From: Nocardioides sp. QY071 | GTDB taxonomy: Bacteria; Actinomycetota; Actinomycetes; Propionibacteriales; Nocardioidaceae | Reading direction: 5' to 3' | NCBI RefSeq assembly: GCF_029961765.1 | Contig: NZ_CP124681.1 | Coordinates: 1,922,001 to 1,986,000 of the forward strand | Length of the DNA stretch: 64,000 nt | Shown here: piece after piece, positions 53,088 through 60,820 of the stretch | How positions within the stretch are numbered: the stretch's first letter is position 1 | Layout: every line of letters starts with the position of its first letter | Made by a program: the position numbers and the translations under genes | Notes under the pieces: model-generated | Database searches by the model: none | The model's input: only the letters and a program-made list of their open reading frames with translations | Told to the model about the DNA's origin: nothing

Positions 53088-53657
53088 ATGCGCAAGGTCA
53101 CCTACTCGATGGGGGTCTCCCTCGACGGCTACGTCATCGGGCCCGACGGTGAGTTCGCCTGGACCGCGCCCAGCGAGGAGGTGTTCCGGTTCAGCACCGA
53201 GGAGGTCGGCGGGGTCGGCACCCACCTGCTGGGCCGCCGCCTCTACGAGTCGATGCTGGTCTGGGAGACCACCGAGGAGGTCCCCGGGCTCGGCTTCTCC
53301 ACGGCCGAGTTCGCCCACCGCTGGCGGCGCATCCCGAAGGTCGTGTTCTCCACGACGCTCACCGAGGTCGAGGGCAACGCGCGGCTGCTGTCCGGCGGGC
53401 TGGTCGAGGAGGTCGAGCGGCTGCGGGCCGAGCCGGGGGAGGGCGACATCGCCATCGGCGGCGCCGACCTCGCGGCCCAGGTCATCACCGCGGGCCTCGT
53501 CGACGAGTACCGGATCCGCTACTACCCGGTCCTGGTCGGCGGCGGTACGCCGTACGTCCCCCAGGACGCGGTGCGCAGGAACGTCGAGCTCGTCGAGAGC
53601 CGCACCTTCGGGAGCGGGGTCGTCTTCCTGCACTACCGGACCGTGCGCGAGGGCTGA
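53088..53657 (+). CDS. dihydrofolate reductase family protein (RibD C-terminal domain-like)
   Basis: The product has 189 residues with the RibD-C fold (MRKVTYSMGVSLDGYVIGPDGEFAW, VFSTTLTEVEGNARLLSG, DIAIGGADLAAQVITAGLVDEYRIRYYPVLVGGGTPYV). These proteins bind NADPH and are only distantly related to DHFR; the substrate is unknown. The start is ATG with AGGAG upstream, 27 bases after dgt. Confidence 0.88.
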   Translation: MRKVTYSMGVSLDGYVIGPDGEFAWTAPSEEVFRFSTEEVGGVGTHLLGRRLYESMLVWETTEEVPGLGFSTAEFAHRWRRIPKVVFSTTLTEVEGNARLLSGGLVEEVERLRAEPGEGDIAIGGADLAAQVITAGLVDEYRIRYYPVLVGGGTPYVPQDAVRRNVELVESRTFGSGVVFLHYRTVREG

Positions 53658-53682
53658 GCCCGGATCCGGGCTGTGACGCGAA

Positions 53683-53714
53683 CCGGCCCGTCGCGCTGGT
53701 GCGCGACGGGCCGG
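53683..53714. terminator. bidirectional terminator with 14-bp perfect stem
   Basis: CCGGCCCGTCGCGC and GCGCGACGGGCCGG flank the loop TGGT, in the 80-base gap between convergent genes. A second small palindrome (AGCCCGGATCCGGGCT) stands just before it, directly after the DHFR-like gene. Confidence 0.8.
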
Positions 53715-53737
53715 TCGGTTCGATCGGTGGTGCCGGG

Positions 53738-54688
53738 TCAGCCGGTGACCGGGATGTGCTCCTTGACCGGCTTCGGCGGCGGCGCGTCGCCGGGGACCGG
53801 CGCCTTGTCGCTGGTCACGTTGCCGCAGGTGGCCGAGGCGACGGTGACCTTCACCTGGTCGAGCAGGTTCAGGTAGAGCGCGTCCACGGTGAAGGTGCCG
53901 TCGGCGTTCGCGCTCTGCCGGTTGACGACGAGCTCGATGATCGGCGGCACGCCCGCGACGTCGGGGATCTTGACCGACTGGTTGGCCTTCTTGGTGTCCA
54001 CGTTGACCGGCAGGCCCAGGGCCTTGAGGTCGGCGATCGTGGTGGTGCCGGTGTTGCCGGTGCACTTGGCCTCGACGGCGCCCGCGCCGACCAGCTTCAG
54101 CTTGCCCGCGAGGACGTCGCACAGGCCGCCGAGCTGGCCGTTGGTGAGCTTGCTGATGTCGAGGGCGCCGAGTGCGCTCAGGTTGAGCGGCGTGCCCTGG
54201 GTCGCGGTGCCGACCTGGTCGAGGACGCCCTGCAGCTGCGTGAGCACCGGGCCGAGGACCTGGGTGTTGACCGGGTCGAGGGCCGGGCCGAGCTGTGAGG
54301 TGATCTGCGTGCAGACCGTGTTGAGCTGGGTGGTGAGGGTGCCCTGCGGGTCGAGCGTCTTCAGCAGGCCGTCGCCGACCGCGAGGTCGGCGACGCTGGC
54401 CGTGGCCGCACCGTTCTGCGCGGACGCGTTGATGATGCCGCCGCTGGCGACGGGGTTGGTGGGCAGGCCGATGAGGGAGTCGGTCTTGAGCGAGCCGTCG
54501 GTGGAGCTGACGGCGGGAGTCCGTGGGATCACCCCGTTGCCGGCGATGGACAGCTCGAGGCCGAAGGCAGACGACGGGGTGCCCGCCGCGGTCGCCGTAC
54601 CGCCGGTGAGGAGTGCGGCGGACGTCGCCGCTCCCGCCACCAGGACGAGGGCGCCGGCCAACGGAGCCAGTTGCCGCTTGTTCTTCAT
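53738..54688 (-). CDS. secreted protein, choice-of-anchor P family-like
   Basis: The product has 316 residues with a signal peptide (KNKRQLAPLAGALVLVAGAATSAALL ... ATAA). The mature region alternates Ser/Thr/Gly-rich strands and short helices and has three or four Cys residues (NTVCTQITSQLG, GGLCDVLAGKLK, EAKCTGNTG, ATCGNVTSD). The overall pattern fits actinobacterial choice-of-anchor P proteins. No sortase motif or membrane anchor is seen; it ends IPVTG. AAGGGA precedes the ATG. The role is unknown. Confidence 0.65.
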   Translation of the reverse strand: MKNKRQLAPLAGALVLVAGAATSAALLTGGTATAAGTPSSAFGLELSIAGNGVIPRTPAVSSTDGSLKTDSLIGLPTNPVASGGIINASAQNGAATASVADLAVGDGLLKTLDPQGTLTTQLNTVCTQITSQLGPALDPVNTQVLGPVLTQLQGVLDQVGTATQGTPLNLSALGALDISKLTNGQLGGLCDVLAGKLKLVGAGAVEAKCTGNTGTTTIADLKALGLPVNVDTKKANQSVKIPDVAGVPPIIELVVNRQSANADGTFTVDALYLNLLDQVKVTVASATCGNVTSDKAPVPGDAPPPKPVKEHIPVTG

Positions 54689-54742
54689 CGTGTTCCCTTC
54701 ATCTTCATCACTGTGTCCCCGAGATGGAGAGGTTCGTGGGGG

Positions 54743-55546
54743 TCAGGCCTCGTCGACCATGACCGGGGTGCCGATCGGGACGGTGCGCAGCAGGTCGAGG
54801 GCGTCGTCGGGCACCCGCACGCAGCCGTGACTGATCGCCTTGCCGAAGACCGACGGGTCGGTCCAGCCGTGCAGCGCCACCGTGCCGGGCCCGCCGCCGT
54901 AGGAGTCGAGCGTCTCGCTGTGGCTGCCCAGCGGCATGATCACCGGCGAGAACGGCTGCTTGTCGTCGATGATCTGCCCGAGCACGAAGGTCCGGCCGAC
55001 CGGGGTCGGCGTGCCTCCGGCCCCGATCGCGACGGTCCAGGTCCCGACCAGCGCGTCGTCCTCGAAGAGCTCCAGCGACCGCTCGCCGAGATGCACCTCG
55101 ACCCGGAACCGGCTGTGCGCCTCGGTCAGCTCGGAGCCCCTGATCCACCCGGTCGAGCCGTTCGGCTTCGACGGCAGCAGCACCTGCACCCAGTCGCGGT
55201 TGCGCGTGATCGCCGGCAGCCAGACGTCCCCGAACTCGGTCGGTCGCACCTTGGCGAACGGCTTGCCGTCGGGCTCGTCGTACAGCGCCGTCGCCCGCTT
55301 CGGGTGCACCACGGTGCCCGAGGGCGTCTTCGTCGGCCGCGGGTCCTGCGGCGCCGCCTTGATCGTGGAGTGCGTGGAGCTCACCGGCAGCTTCTTCAGG
55401 TCCAGGTCGACCGAGGCCGCCGGCGCCGCGGCCGGCGACGTCTCGTCGTCCCCACCGTCCTTGAGCACCATGACCAACGTCGAGAGCGCGAAGAGCAGCA
55501 CGACGAGGGTCACCGGCCAGCTGGTGCGGCGGCGCGACTCCTCCAT
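54743..55546 (-). CDS. L,D-transpeptidase (YkuD family)
   Basis: The product has 267 residues: one N-terminal membrane anchor (VTLVVLLFALSTLVMVL), a linker, an SH3-like segment (ATALYDEPDGKPFAKVRPTEF ... WVQVLLPSKPNGSTGWIRGSEL), and a C-terminal YkuD domain with the catalytic motif HGWTDPSVFGKAISHGCVRV including the active Cys. It forms 3-3 crosslinks in peptidoglycan or anchors proteins. It is divergent from dnaG with a 179-base gap in which I see no clear feature. Confidence 0.92.
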   Translation of the reverse strand: MEESRRRTSWPVTLVVLLFALSTLVMVLKDGGDDETSPAAAPAASVDLDLKKLPVSSTHSTIKAAPQDPRPTKTPSGTVVHPKRATALYDEPDGKPFAKVRPTEFGDVWLPAITRNRDWVQVLLPSKPNGSTGWIRGSELTEAHSRFRVEVHLGERSLELFEDDALVGTWTVAIGAGGTPTPVGRTFVLGQIIDDKQPFSPVIMPLGSHSETLDSYGGGPGTVALHGWTDPSVFGKAISHGCVRVPDDALDLLRTVPIGTPVMVDEA

Positions 55547-55725
55547 GCGCGGTCCCTCCCCGAACGCTCATCCCCAGACCCCTTCGTGCGGTCCTCCCGG
55601 TCGAGCAACGAGACTGAGCGACGAAGGTCACGCCGACCTGCGGAAACGCACCGCTGTCCGCCCGGTCGTCCACAGGGGTGTCGGCTGCCGGATCCCGGCC
55701 GAGGGGTGCTCAGTAGGATCGCCGC

Positions 55726-58560
55726 ATGGTCGGCCGGATTCGTGACGAGGACATCGCCACGGTCCGTGAGCGGGTCAAGATCGACGAGGTCGTGTCGTCG
55801 TACGTCACCCTGCGCAATGCCGGCGGCGGCTCGATGAAGGGCCTGTGCCCGTTCCACGACGAGAAGTCCCCGTCGTTCCACGTGACGCCGAGCCGGGGCT
55901 TCTTCCACTGCCTGGCCGGTGAGACCCGAGTGCTCACCCGGGACGGCCCTCGCGAGATCCGCGACCTCGCGGGTGGGATCCACCGCATCCTCGGCGCGCG
56001 GGGGGACTGGATCGACGCCCCGTTCAAGTCGTACGGCGTCCAGCGGCTCCACCGGATCACCGTCACCCGCAACCGTCAGCGCAAGGAGCTCTACGCCACC
56101 GACGGCCACCGCTGGTTCATCCGCTCGGGCAAGGCGCAGCAGAACGCGCGGGAGGTGCTGACGACCGACCTGAAGGCTGGTGATCGGCTGGTCTCGAAGT
56201 TCCCGCGGTCCCGGATCCGTCGCACCACGCCGTCGCCCTTCGGCATCGCGCACGGGTTCACCTACGGCGACGGCACCCTCAACGGCACCGGTTCGATGGC
56301 GTTGATATGCCCGCCCAAGGACGAGGCGATGCTCAAGTGGTTCCCCAACAGCCACACCAGCGAGCGCGGTGACGGCAACCTGCTCGTCCACCACCTGCCC
56401 AAGTTCTTCAAGGACCGCCCGTCACTCGACGAGTCGGTGCCCTACCTCTACGGATGGCTCGCGGGCTACTTCGCAGCAGACGGATGCGTTGCAGCCGACG
56501 GCACCGTCATCATGAACTCGGCCGACCGCGAGGACCTCGAGTTCTTCCGCACCGTGTGCACCCGGCTCGGCATCGCGACGTACGGCATCACCTCACAGAC
56601 GCGGCTCGGACTCGGAACCGAGCCCTCCGAGCTGTTTCGGATCCACCTCGTCAACGAGGACCTCGAGGAGGACTTCTTCCTCCTCGACTCCCACCGCCGG
56701 CGCTTCGTCGACGCTCACAAGGCGTTTGCCCGGCGTGGCTGGGTGGTGGAGAGCGTCGAGGAGACCGACCGGGTCGAGGAGGTGTTCTGCGCCGAGGTCG
56801 AGGACGGCCACGCGTTCACGCTCGAGGACAACATCCTCACCGGCAACTGCTTCGGCTGCCAGGAAGGTGGCGACGTCTTCACCTTCCTGATGAAGATCGA
56901 CGGCCTCAGCTTCGGCGAGGCCGTCGAGCGGATGGCCGACAAGTACGGCGTCCAGCTGCGTCGCGACGAGACCGGCCAGGACGACCGGCCCAAGGGTCCC
57001 CAGCGGCGCCGCCTGGTCGAGGCGCATGCTGTGGCCCAGGAGTTCTACGCCGAGCAGCTCGGCACCCCCGAGGCGCTGGCCGCGCGCCAGTTCCTGGCGG
57101 AGCGCGGCTTCGACCAGGGCGCCGCGCTGAAGTTCGGGGTCGGCTTCGCGCCGCGCGACGGGGAGGCGCTGTGGCGCCACCTGAGCGGGCGCAAGTTCAC
57201 CCGCGAGGAGGTGATCGCCGCCGGGCTGGTGGCGATGGGCCGCTCCCTCTACGACAAGTTCCGCGGCCGGCTGCTGTGGCCGATCCGGGAGACAAACGGC
57301 GACACCATCGGGTTCGGGGCGCGCCGGATCTTCGAGGACGACCGGATCGAGGCCAAGTACCTCAACACGTCCGAGACGCCCATCTACAAGAAGAGCCAGG
57401 TCCTCTACGGCATCGACCTGGCCCGCAAGCCGATCGCGCTGAGCTCCAAGGCCGTCGTCGTCGAGGGCTACACCGACGTGATGGCCTGCCACCTCGCCGG
57501 CGTCGAGACCGCGGTCGCCACCTGCGGCACCGCCTTCGGCGACGACCACGCCCGGGTCCTGAGGCGCTTCCTCGACGACCACGCCGAGCTGCGCAGCGAG
57601 GTCGTGTTCACCTTCGACGGCGACGAGGCCGGGCAGAAGGCCGCGCTGCGCACCTTCGAGGGCGACCAGCGCTTCGTGTCCCAGACGTACGTCGCGGTCG
57701 CCCCGGAGGGCATGGACCCCTGCGAGCTGCGCATCTCGAAGGGCGACGACGCGGTCCGCGAGCTGATCGCCAGCCGCCGCCCGCTCTACCGCTTCGTGCT
57801 CGAGAACGTCGTCAAGCGCCACGACCTCGACCGCGCCGACGGCCGCATCGACGCCGTCCGCGACGCGGCCGCCCTGGTCGCCTCGGTGCGCGACCAGTCC
57901 AAGGTCACGGCGTTCGCGCAGGAGATCTCGCGGCTGGTCGGGGCCGACATCGACACCAACCAGGTGCTGGCCGCCGTACGACGCGCCGCGGCCAAGGGCC
58001 CGCAGCAGGACCGCGGGATGAAGTCGTCGCGTGCCGCCGAGCGGCCCCCCGAGCAGCCGGCGCCGGCGCCCCGGGTCCCCGACCTGCGCGACCCGCGGTT
58101 CGGGATCGAGCGCGAGACGCTCAAGCTCGTCCTGCAGCACCCCGTCGCGATCGGCCGCACCAGCGCCGACATCGGTCTCAACGACTTCGTCCACCCCACC
58201 TACCGCGGCGTCTGGGAGGCGATCACCGCCGCCGGTGGCGCGGTCGCGGGCCAGAACGACGCCGGCTGGGTGGCCCACGTCCGCGACGCCGCCACGGACC
58301 CCGCGGTGTCCTCGATCGTCAGCGCCCTCGCGGTCGAGCCGATCCCCGCCAACCGCGACATCGACGCCGGCTACATCGCCACCCACCTGTTCCGCCTGCA
58401 GGAGCTCACCGTGCTGCGCCGCATCGACGAGGTGAAGTCGCGCCTGCAGCGCACCAACCCGCTCGACAACCCCACCGACTACAACAAGATGTTCGGCGAG
58501 CTCGCCGCGCTCGAGCAGCACCGGCGCACGCTGCGCGAGAAGATCGTCGGCGTCCCGTGA
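55726..58560 (+). CDS. dnaG: DNA primase DnaG interrupted by an intein
   Basis: The precursor has 944 residues; removing residues 62-374 leaves a 631-residue primase of normal size. The zinc-ribbon ligands are C41-x2-H44 and, after the intein, C375-x2-C378 (FGCQEGGD). The TOPRIM core has VVVEGYTDVMACHLAG and FTFDGDEAGQKAAL. The C-terminal part is the helicase-interacting domain. DnaG makes RNA primers at the replication fork and is essential. The intein lies exactly between the two halves of the zinc ribbon, so activity must depend on splicing. The start ATG begins MVGRIRDEDI, as in other actinobacteria. Confidence 0.96.
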   Translation: MVGRIRDEDIATVRERVKIDEVVSSYVTLRNAGGGSMKGLCPFHDEKSPSFHVTPSRGFFHCLAGETRVLTRDGPREIRDLAGGIHRILGARGDWIDAPFKSYGVQRLHRITVTRNRQRKELYATDGHRWFIRSGKAQQNAREVLTTDLKAGDRLVSKFPRSRIRRTTPSPFGIAHGFTYGDGTLNGTGSMALICPPKDEAMLKWFPNSHTSERGDGNLLVHHLPKFFKDRPSLDESVPYLYGWLAGYFAADGCVAADGTVIMNSADREDLEFFRTVCTRLGIATYGITSQTRLGLGTEPSELFRIHLVNEDLEEDFFLLDSHRRRFVDAHKAFARRGWVVESVEETDRVEEVFCAEVEDGHAFTLEDNILTGNCFGCQEGGDVFTFLMKIDGLSFGEAVERMADKYGVQLRRDETGQDDRPKGPQRRRLVEAHAVAQEFYAEQLGTPEALAARQFLAERGFDQGAALKFGVGFAPRDGEALWRHLSGRKFTREEVIAAGLVAMGRSLYDKFRGRLLWPIRETNGDTIGFGARRIFEDDRIEAKYLNTSETPIYKKSQVLYGIDLARKPIALSSKAVVVEGYTDVMACHLAGVETAVATCGTAFGDDHARVLRRFLDDHAELRSEVVFTFDGDEAGQKAALRTFEGDQRFVSQTYVAVAPEGMDPCELRISKGDDAVRELIASRRPLYRFVLENVVKRHDLDRADGRIDAVRDAAALVASVRDQSKVTAFAQEISRLVGADIDTNQVLAAVRRAAAKGPQQDRGMKSSRAAERPPEQPAPAPRVPDLRDPRFGIERETLKLVLQHPVAIGRTSADIGLNDFVHPTYRGVWEAITAAGGAVAGQNDAGWVAHVRDAATDPAVSSIVSALAVEPIPANRDIDAGYIATHLFRLQELTVLRRIDEVKSRLQRTNPLDNPTDYNKMFGELAALEQHRRTLREKIVGVP
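55909..56847 (+). other. intein with LAGLIDADG homing endonuclease inside DnaG
   Basis: The intein has 313 residues (62-374 of the precursor). It begins CLAGETRVLTRDG (nucleophile C62) and has a block B motif TDGH (T125, H128). Two LAGLIDADG helices can be seen: GFTYGDG at 177-183 and LAGYFAADG at 245-253. It ends FCAEVEDGHAFTLEDNILTGN and is followed by Cys375. The terminal Asn374 and the +1 Cys375 are standard. The penultimate residue is Gly instead of His, a known natural variation that can slow Asn cyclisation. Both LAGLIDADG acidic residues (D182, D252) are present. The stretch holds an ATA codon at 56305-56307, rare in this genome, consistent with horizontal arrival. Confidence 0.95.
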
Positions 58561-58570
58561 GGCGGTGGAC

Positions 58571-59071
58571 ATGAGGTGGGTACCCCTGCCGTCGCGCCGC
58601 CCGCCGTTCCCGGTCGGCGCGGGGGAGCGGCTGCTCGCCTGGGCCACCGTCCGCGCGCCCGGCGACGGTCCGGGCCTGGTGGGTGGCACCCGCGACGCGC
58701 TCTACCTGCCCGACCGGATCCCGTGGGAGCAGGTGGCGAGCGCCGACTGGGACCAGGAGGAGTCCACCCTGCGCGTGGTCGAGGTCGCCGGCTTCGGCGA
58801 ACCCAGCCCCGTCCACCTGCTGCGTCTCGACGACGCCGGCCGCCTCCTCGAGCTGGTCCGCGAGCGGGTCACCGCCAGCATCGCCGTCCAGCGCCACGTC
58901 GCGGTCTCCGGCCGCCGCCAGGTACGGATCCTCGCCCGCCGCGCACCCGGCACCCGCGGCGAGCTGGCCTGGTTCGTCGAGTACGACGACGGCCTCGACC
59001 CCGCCGACCCCCGCGTCGATGCCGTGGTCCAGGACGCCCTCAGCGCCGCCCAGGCCGACGTCCTGGCCTGA
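58571..59071 (+). CDS. conserved actinobacterial protein of unknown function downstream of dnaG
   Basis: The product has 166 residues and no signal peptide. The sequence LVGGTRDALYLPDRIPWEQVASADWDQEESTLRVVEV has the look of a small PH-like beta domain, followed by a helical end (VDAVVQDALSAAQADVLA). From memory a gene of this size follows dnaG in many actinobacteria. ATG at 58571 starts 10 bases after dnaG; GTG at 58565 is an alternative. The coding end is followed by the tRNA-Asn region. Confidence 0.65.
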   Translation: MRWVPLPSRRPPFPVGAGERLLAWATVRAPGDGPGLVGGTRDALYLPDRIPWEQVASADWDQEESTLRVVEVAGFGEPSPVHLLRLDDAGRLLELVRERVTASIAVQRHVAVSGRRQVRILARRAPGTRGELAWFVEYDDGLDPADPRVDAVVQDALSAAQADVLA

Positions 59072-59108
59072 GCCCCACCTCGATTTCGGCCGCGGGCCGC
59101 GTCCTTGC

Positions 59109-59114
59109 TAGTGT
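59109..59114 (+). promoter_or_regulatory. possible -10 box of the tRNA-Asn gene
   Basis: TAGTGT stands 36 bases before the tRNA. No good -35 hexamer is seen at 16-18 bases upstream. A GC-rich stretch between it and the tRNA may be part of the 5' leader. Confidence 0.35.
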
Positions 59115-59149
59115 TTCCCCGCTTCCACCCCGCGGGTGGGGAGCAGCTT

Positions 59150-59225
59150 TCCCCCGTAGCTCAACTGGCAGAGCATGCGACTGTTAATCGCAGGGTTATT
59201 GGTTCGAGTCCAATCGGGGGAGCCA
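59150..59225 (+). tRNA. tRNA-Asn (anticodon GTT)
   Basis: The 76-base cloverleaf has a 7-bp acceptor stem TCCCCCG/CGGGGGA, discriminator G and an encoded CCA end. The anticodon stem is TGCGA/TCGCA with loop CTGTTAA, so the anticodon GTT is at 59183-59185. The T-arm is GGTTCGAGTCC. The gene is single in this window and a strong terminator follows immediately. Confidence 0.97.
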
Positions 59226-59227
59226 GA

Positions 59228-59269
59228 CGAGGGCCTCTGGCCTGCGGAGACGCAGGCCAGAGGCCCTCG
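59228..59269. terminator. 19-bp perfect hairpin terminator after tRNA-Asn
   Basis: From CGAGGGCC to GGCCCTCG, two 19-base arms around the loop GAGA are exact complements. It begins two bases after the CCA end. Confidence 0.85.
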
Positions 59270-59411
59270 GCGTTGTGAGCGTGGTGAGCTGCAGGTTGCT
59301 CATTGGAGTCCTGCCTTCTGAGCAGATGAGCGCCCTCGACAAGCGGAAACAGTGCTCCGCGCGACGAATCGCTGCGCTCCCACCGGCACCCAACAGCCAT
59401 ACAGTGACGAC

Positions 59412-60614
59412 GTGGCGGGGAAAGTCTCGACGACGGTGTCCACCGACGAGGTGATCGGGTTCCGACTCAACGCCCATCACCTCATGCACCGGGTCGCCAG
59501 CGGCCAGCTCCTCACGGTGGCTGGCCGCTGTGGACTCCAGAACAGCCCACCGGGATCGGCTCTGCTGGCTTTGCACGCCCGCGTGCGAGACGTCACCGAG
59601 GAGCTGATGCACACGGCGGTCGCCGACGACAAGAGCCTCCTGCAGACCTGGAGCATGCGCGGTGCCCCGTTCTTGTTCCCTACGCGAGACACACCGCTGT
59701 TCACGACCGGCGTGCTACCCCCCACCGAGACAGCTTTGGGCCACTTCCTCCCCGGCTTGGCCCAGGCAACCGCGAAGCTCACCTTGAGCATCGACCAGGC
59801 CGTGGAGATGTGCGGGGCCGAGATCGGTTCCGTGCTCTCCGGCCGCCAACTGGCCATCACCGAGCTGGGCGAGGAGCTGGCCGCCCGTGTCGGTCCCAGG
59901 CTGACACCGAGCCAGCGGGTCGTCTGGGAAGGAGAAGGCCCCTTTGCTCCCAGACAGTCACTTGGGGAGGGCATCGTGCATTTCTGCATTCGTGTCCTCA
60001 CCCTGCAGCAGGTCGTGTGCTTCGCTGCCCGCGGCGGAAACAAGGCGCAGTTCGTGCTGGTCGAGGAGTGGCTCGGCCAGCAGGTCCCTGACCTGGCCCC
60101 GGGCACCGCCCGCGCAGAGCTCCTTCGCCGCTACCTACGGTGCTACGGCCCGTCCACCCGTGCCGACTTCGCCGCCTGGATGGGCGTCAACGCCGGTGAC
60201 ATCGGGCCGTGGTGGGACCCACTCCAAGACGAGTTGACGCCGGTTGGGCACGCCGGCCGGTCCTGGATCCTCACCGAGGACCTCGACGCTCTCACCACGG
60301 CGCCACGACCCGAAGGAGTGCGCATGCTCCCTCCACGTGACCCCTACACCCAGTTGCGCGATCGGGAGACGATCCTCGACAAGAAGCATCACCAGCAGGT
60401 GTGGAGGAGCGTCGGCGAACCAGGCGCAATCCTCGCGGACGGCAGGATCGTCGGCACCTGGCGCCCCCGCAAGAGCGGGCGCAAGCTGACCATCACCATC
60501 GAGTCGTTCGACACGCTCCGCACCAGCGACAAGAAGCTCCTTCATCACGAAGCCACGCAGATCGCAACTCTGCGCGGAGCATCGTCGGCAGACGTCGTGT
60601 TCGAGGCCCGCTGA
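59412..60614 (+). CDS. winged-helix DNA-binding protein, HTH_42 family (second paralogue)
   Basis: The product has 400 residues of the HTH_42 superfamily (GFRLNAHHLMHRVASGQLL ... CGLQNSPPGSALLALHARV; AELLRRYLRCYGPSTRADFAAWMGV; ILADGRIVGTWRPRKSGRKLTITIESF). At the place of the AlkZ-like Q-x-Q the sequence is QNS, so the second Gln of the AlkZ-like pair is missing and glycosylase activity of that type is doubtful. I prefer GTG at 59412: TACAGT ends six bases upstream, the spacing of a leaderless promoter. The base composition is slightly less biased than in the core genes. Confidence 0.75.
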   Translation: MAGKVSTTVSTDEVIGFRLNAHHLMHRVASGQLLTVAGRCGLQNSPPGSALLALHARVRDVTEELMHTAVADDKSLLQTWSMRGAPFLFPTRDTPLFTTGVLPPTETALGHFLPGLAQATAKLTLSIDQAVEMCGAEIGSVLSGRQLAITELGEELAARVGPRLTPSQRVVWEGEGPFAPRQSLGEGIVHFCIRVLTLQQVVCFAARGGNKAQFVLVEEWLGQQVPDLAPGTARAELLRRYLRCYGPSTRADFAAWMGVNAGDIGPWWDPLQDELTPVGHAGRSWILTEDLDALTTAPRPEGVRMLPPRDPYTQLRDRETILDKKHHQQVWRSVGEPGAILADGRIVGTWRPRKSGRKLTITIESFDTLRTSDKKLLHHEATQIATLRGASSADVVFEAR

Positions 60615-60820
60615 CCTGACCTCGGCGAACTGAGAGGTGGCCTGCGGCTTGGCGGATGGTGCCGTCGGAGACAACGTGTGCCGCGCGTTGTCGCTGATCC
60701 GCCGGCGTTCGTCAGCGCGGCGAGGGTCTTCTCCTCGCGGTGCGTGCGGTGCTCACGCGGCAGTGGAGCTCGTGAAGTCCTGCTCGTCCCGGGCGGGCTG
60801 CTTCGACGAGGTCAGCCGGC
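60615..60820. other. intergenic stretch without recognised features
   Basis: The 206 bases between the HTH_42 gene and the convergent GAF-protein gene hold short frames only, without start signals or family resemblance. I see no strong hairpin. It may be remains of older coding DNA. Confidence 0.4.
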
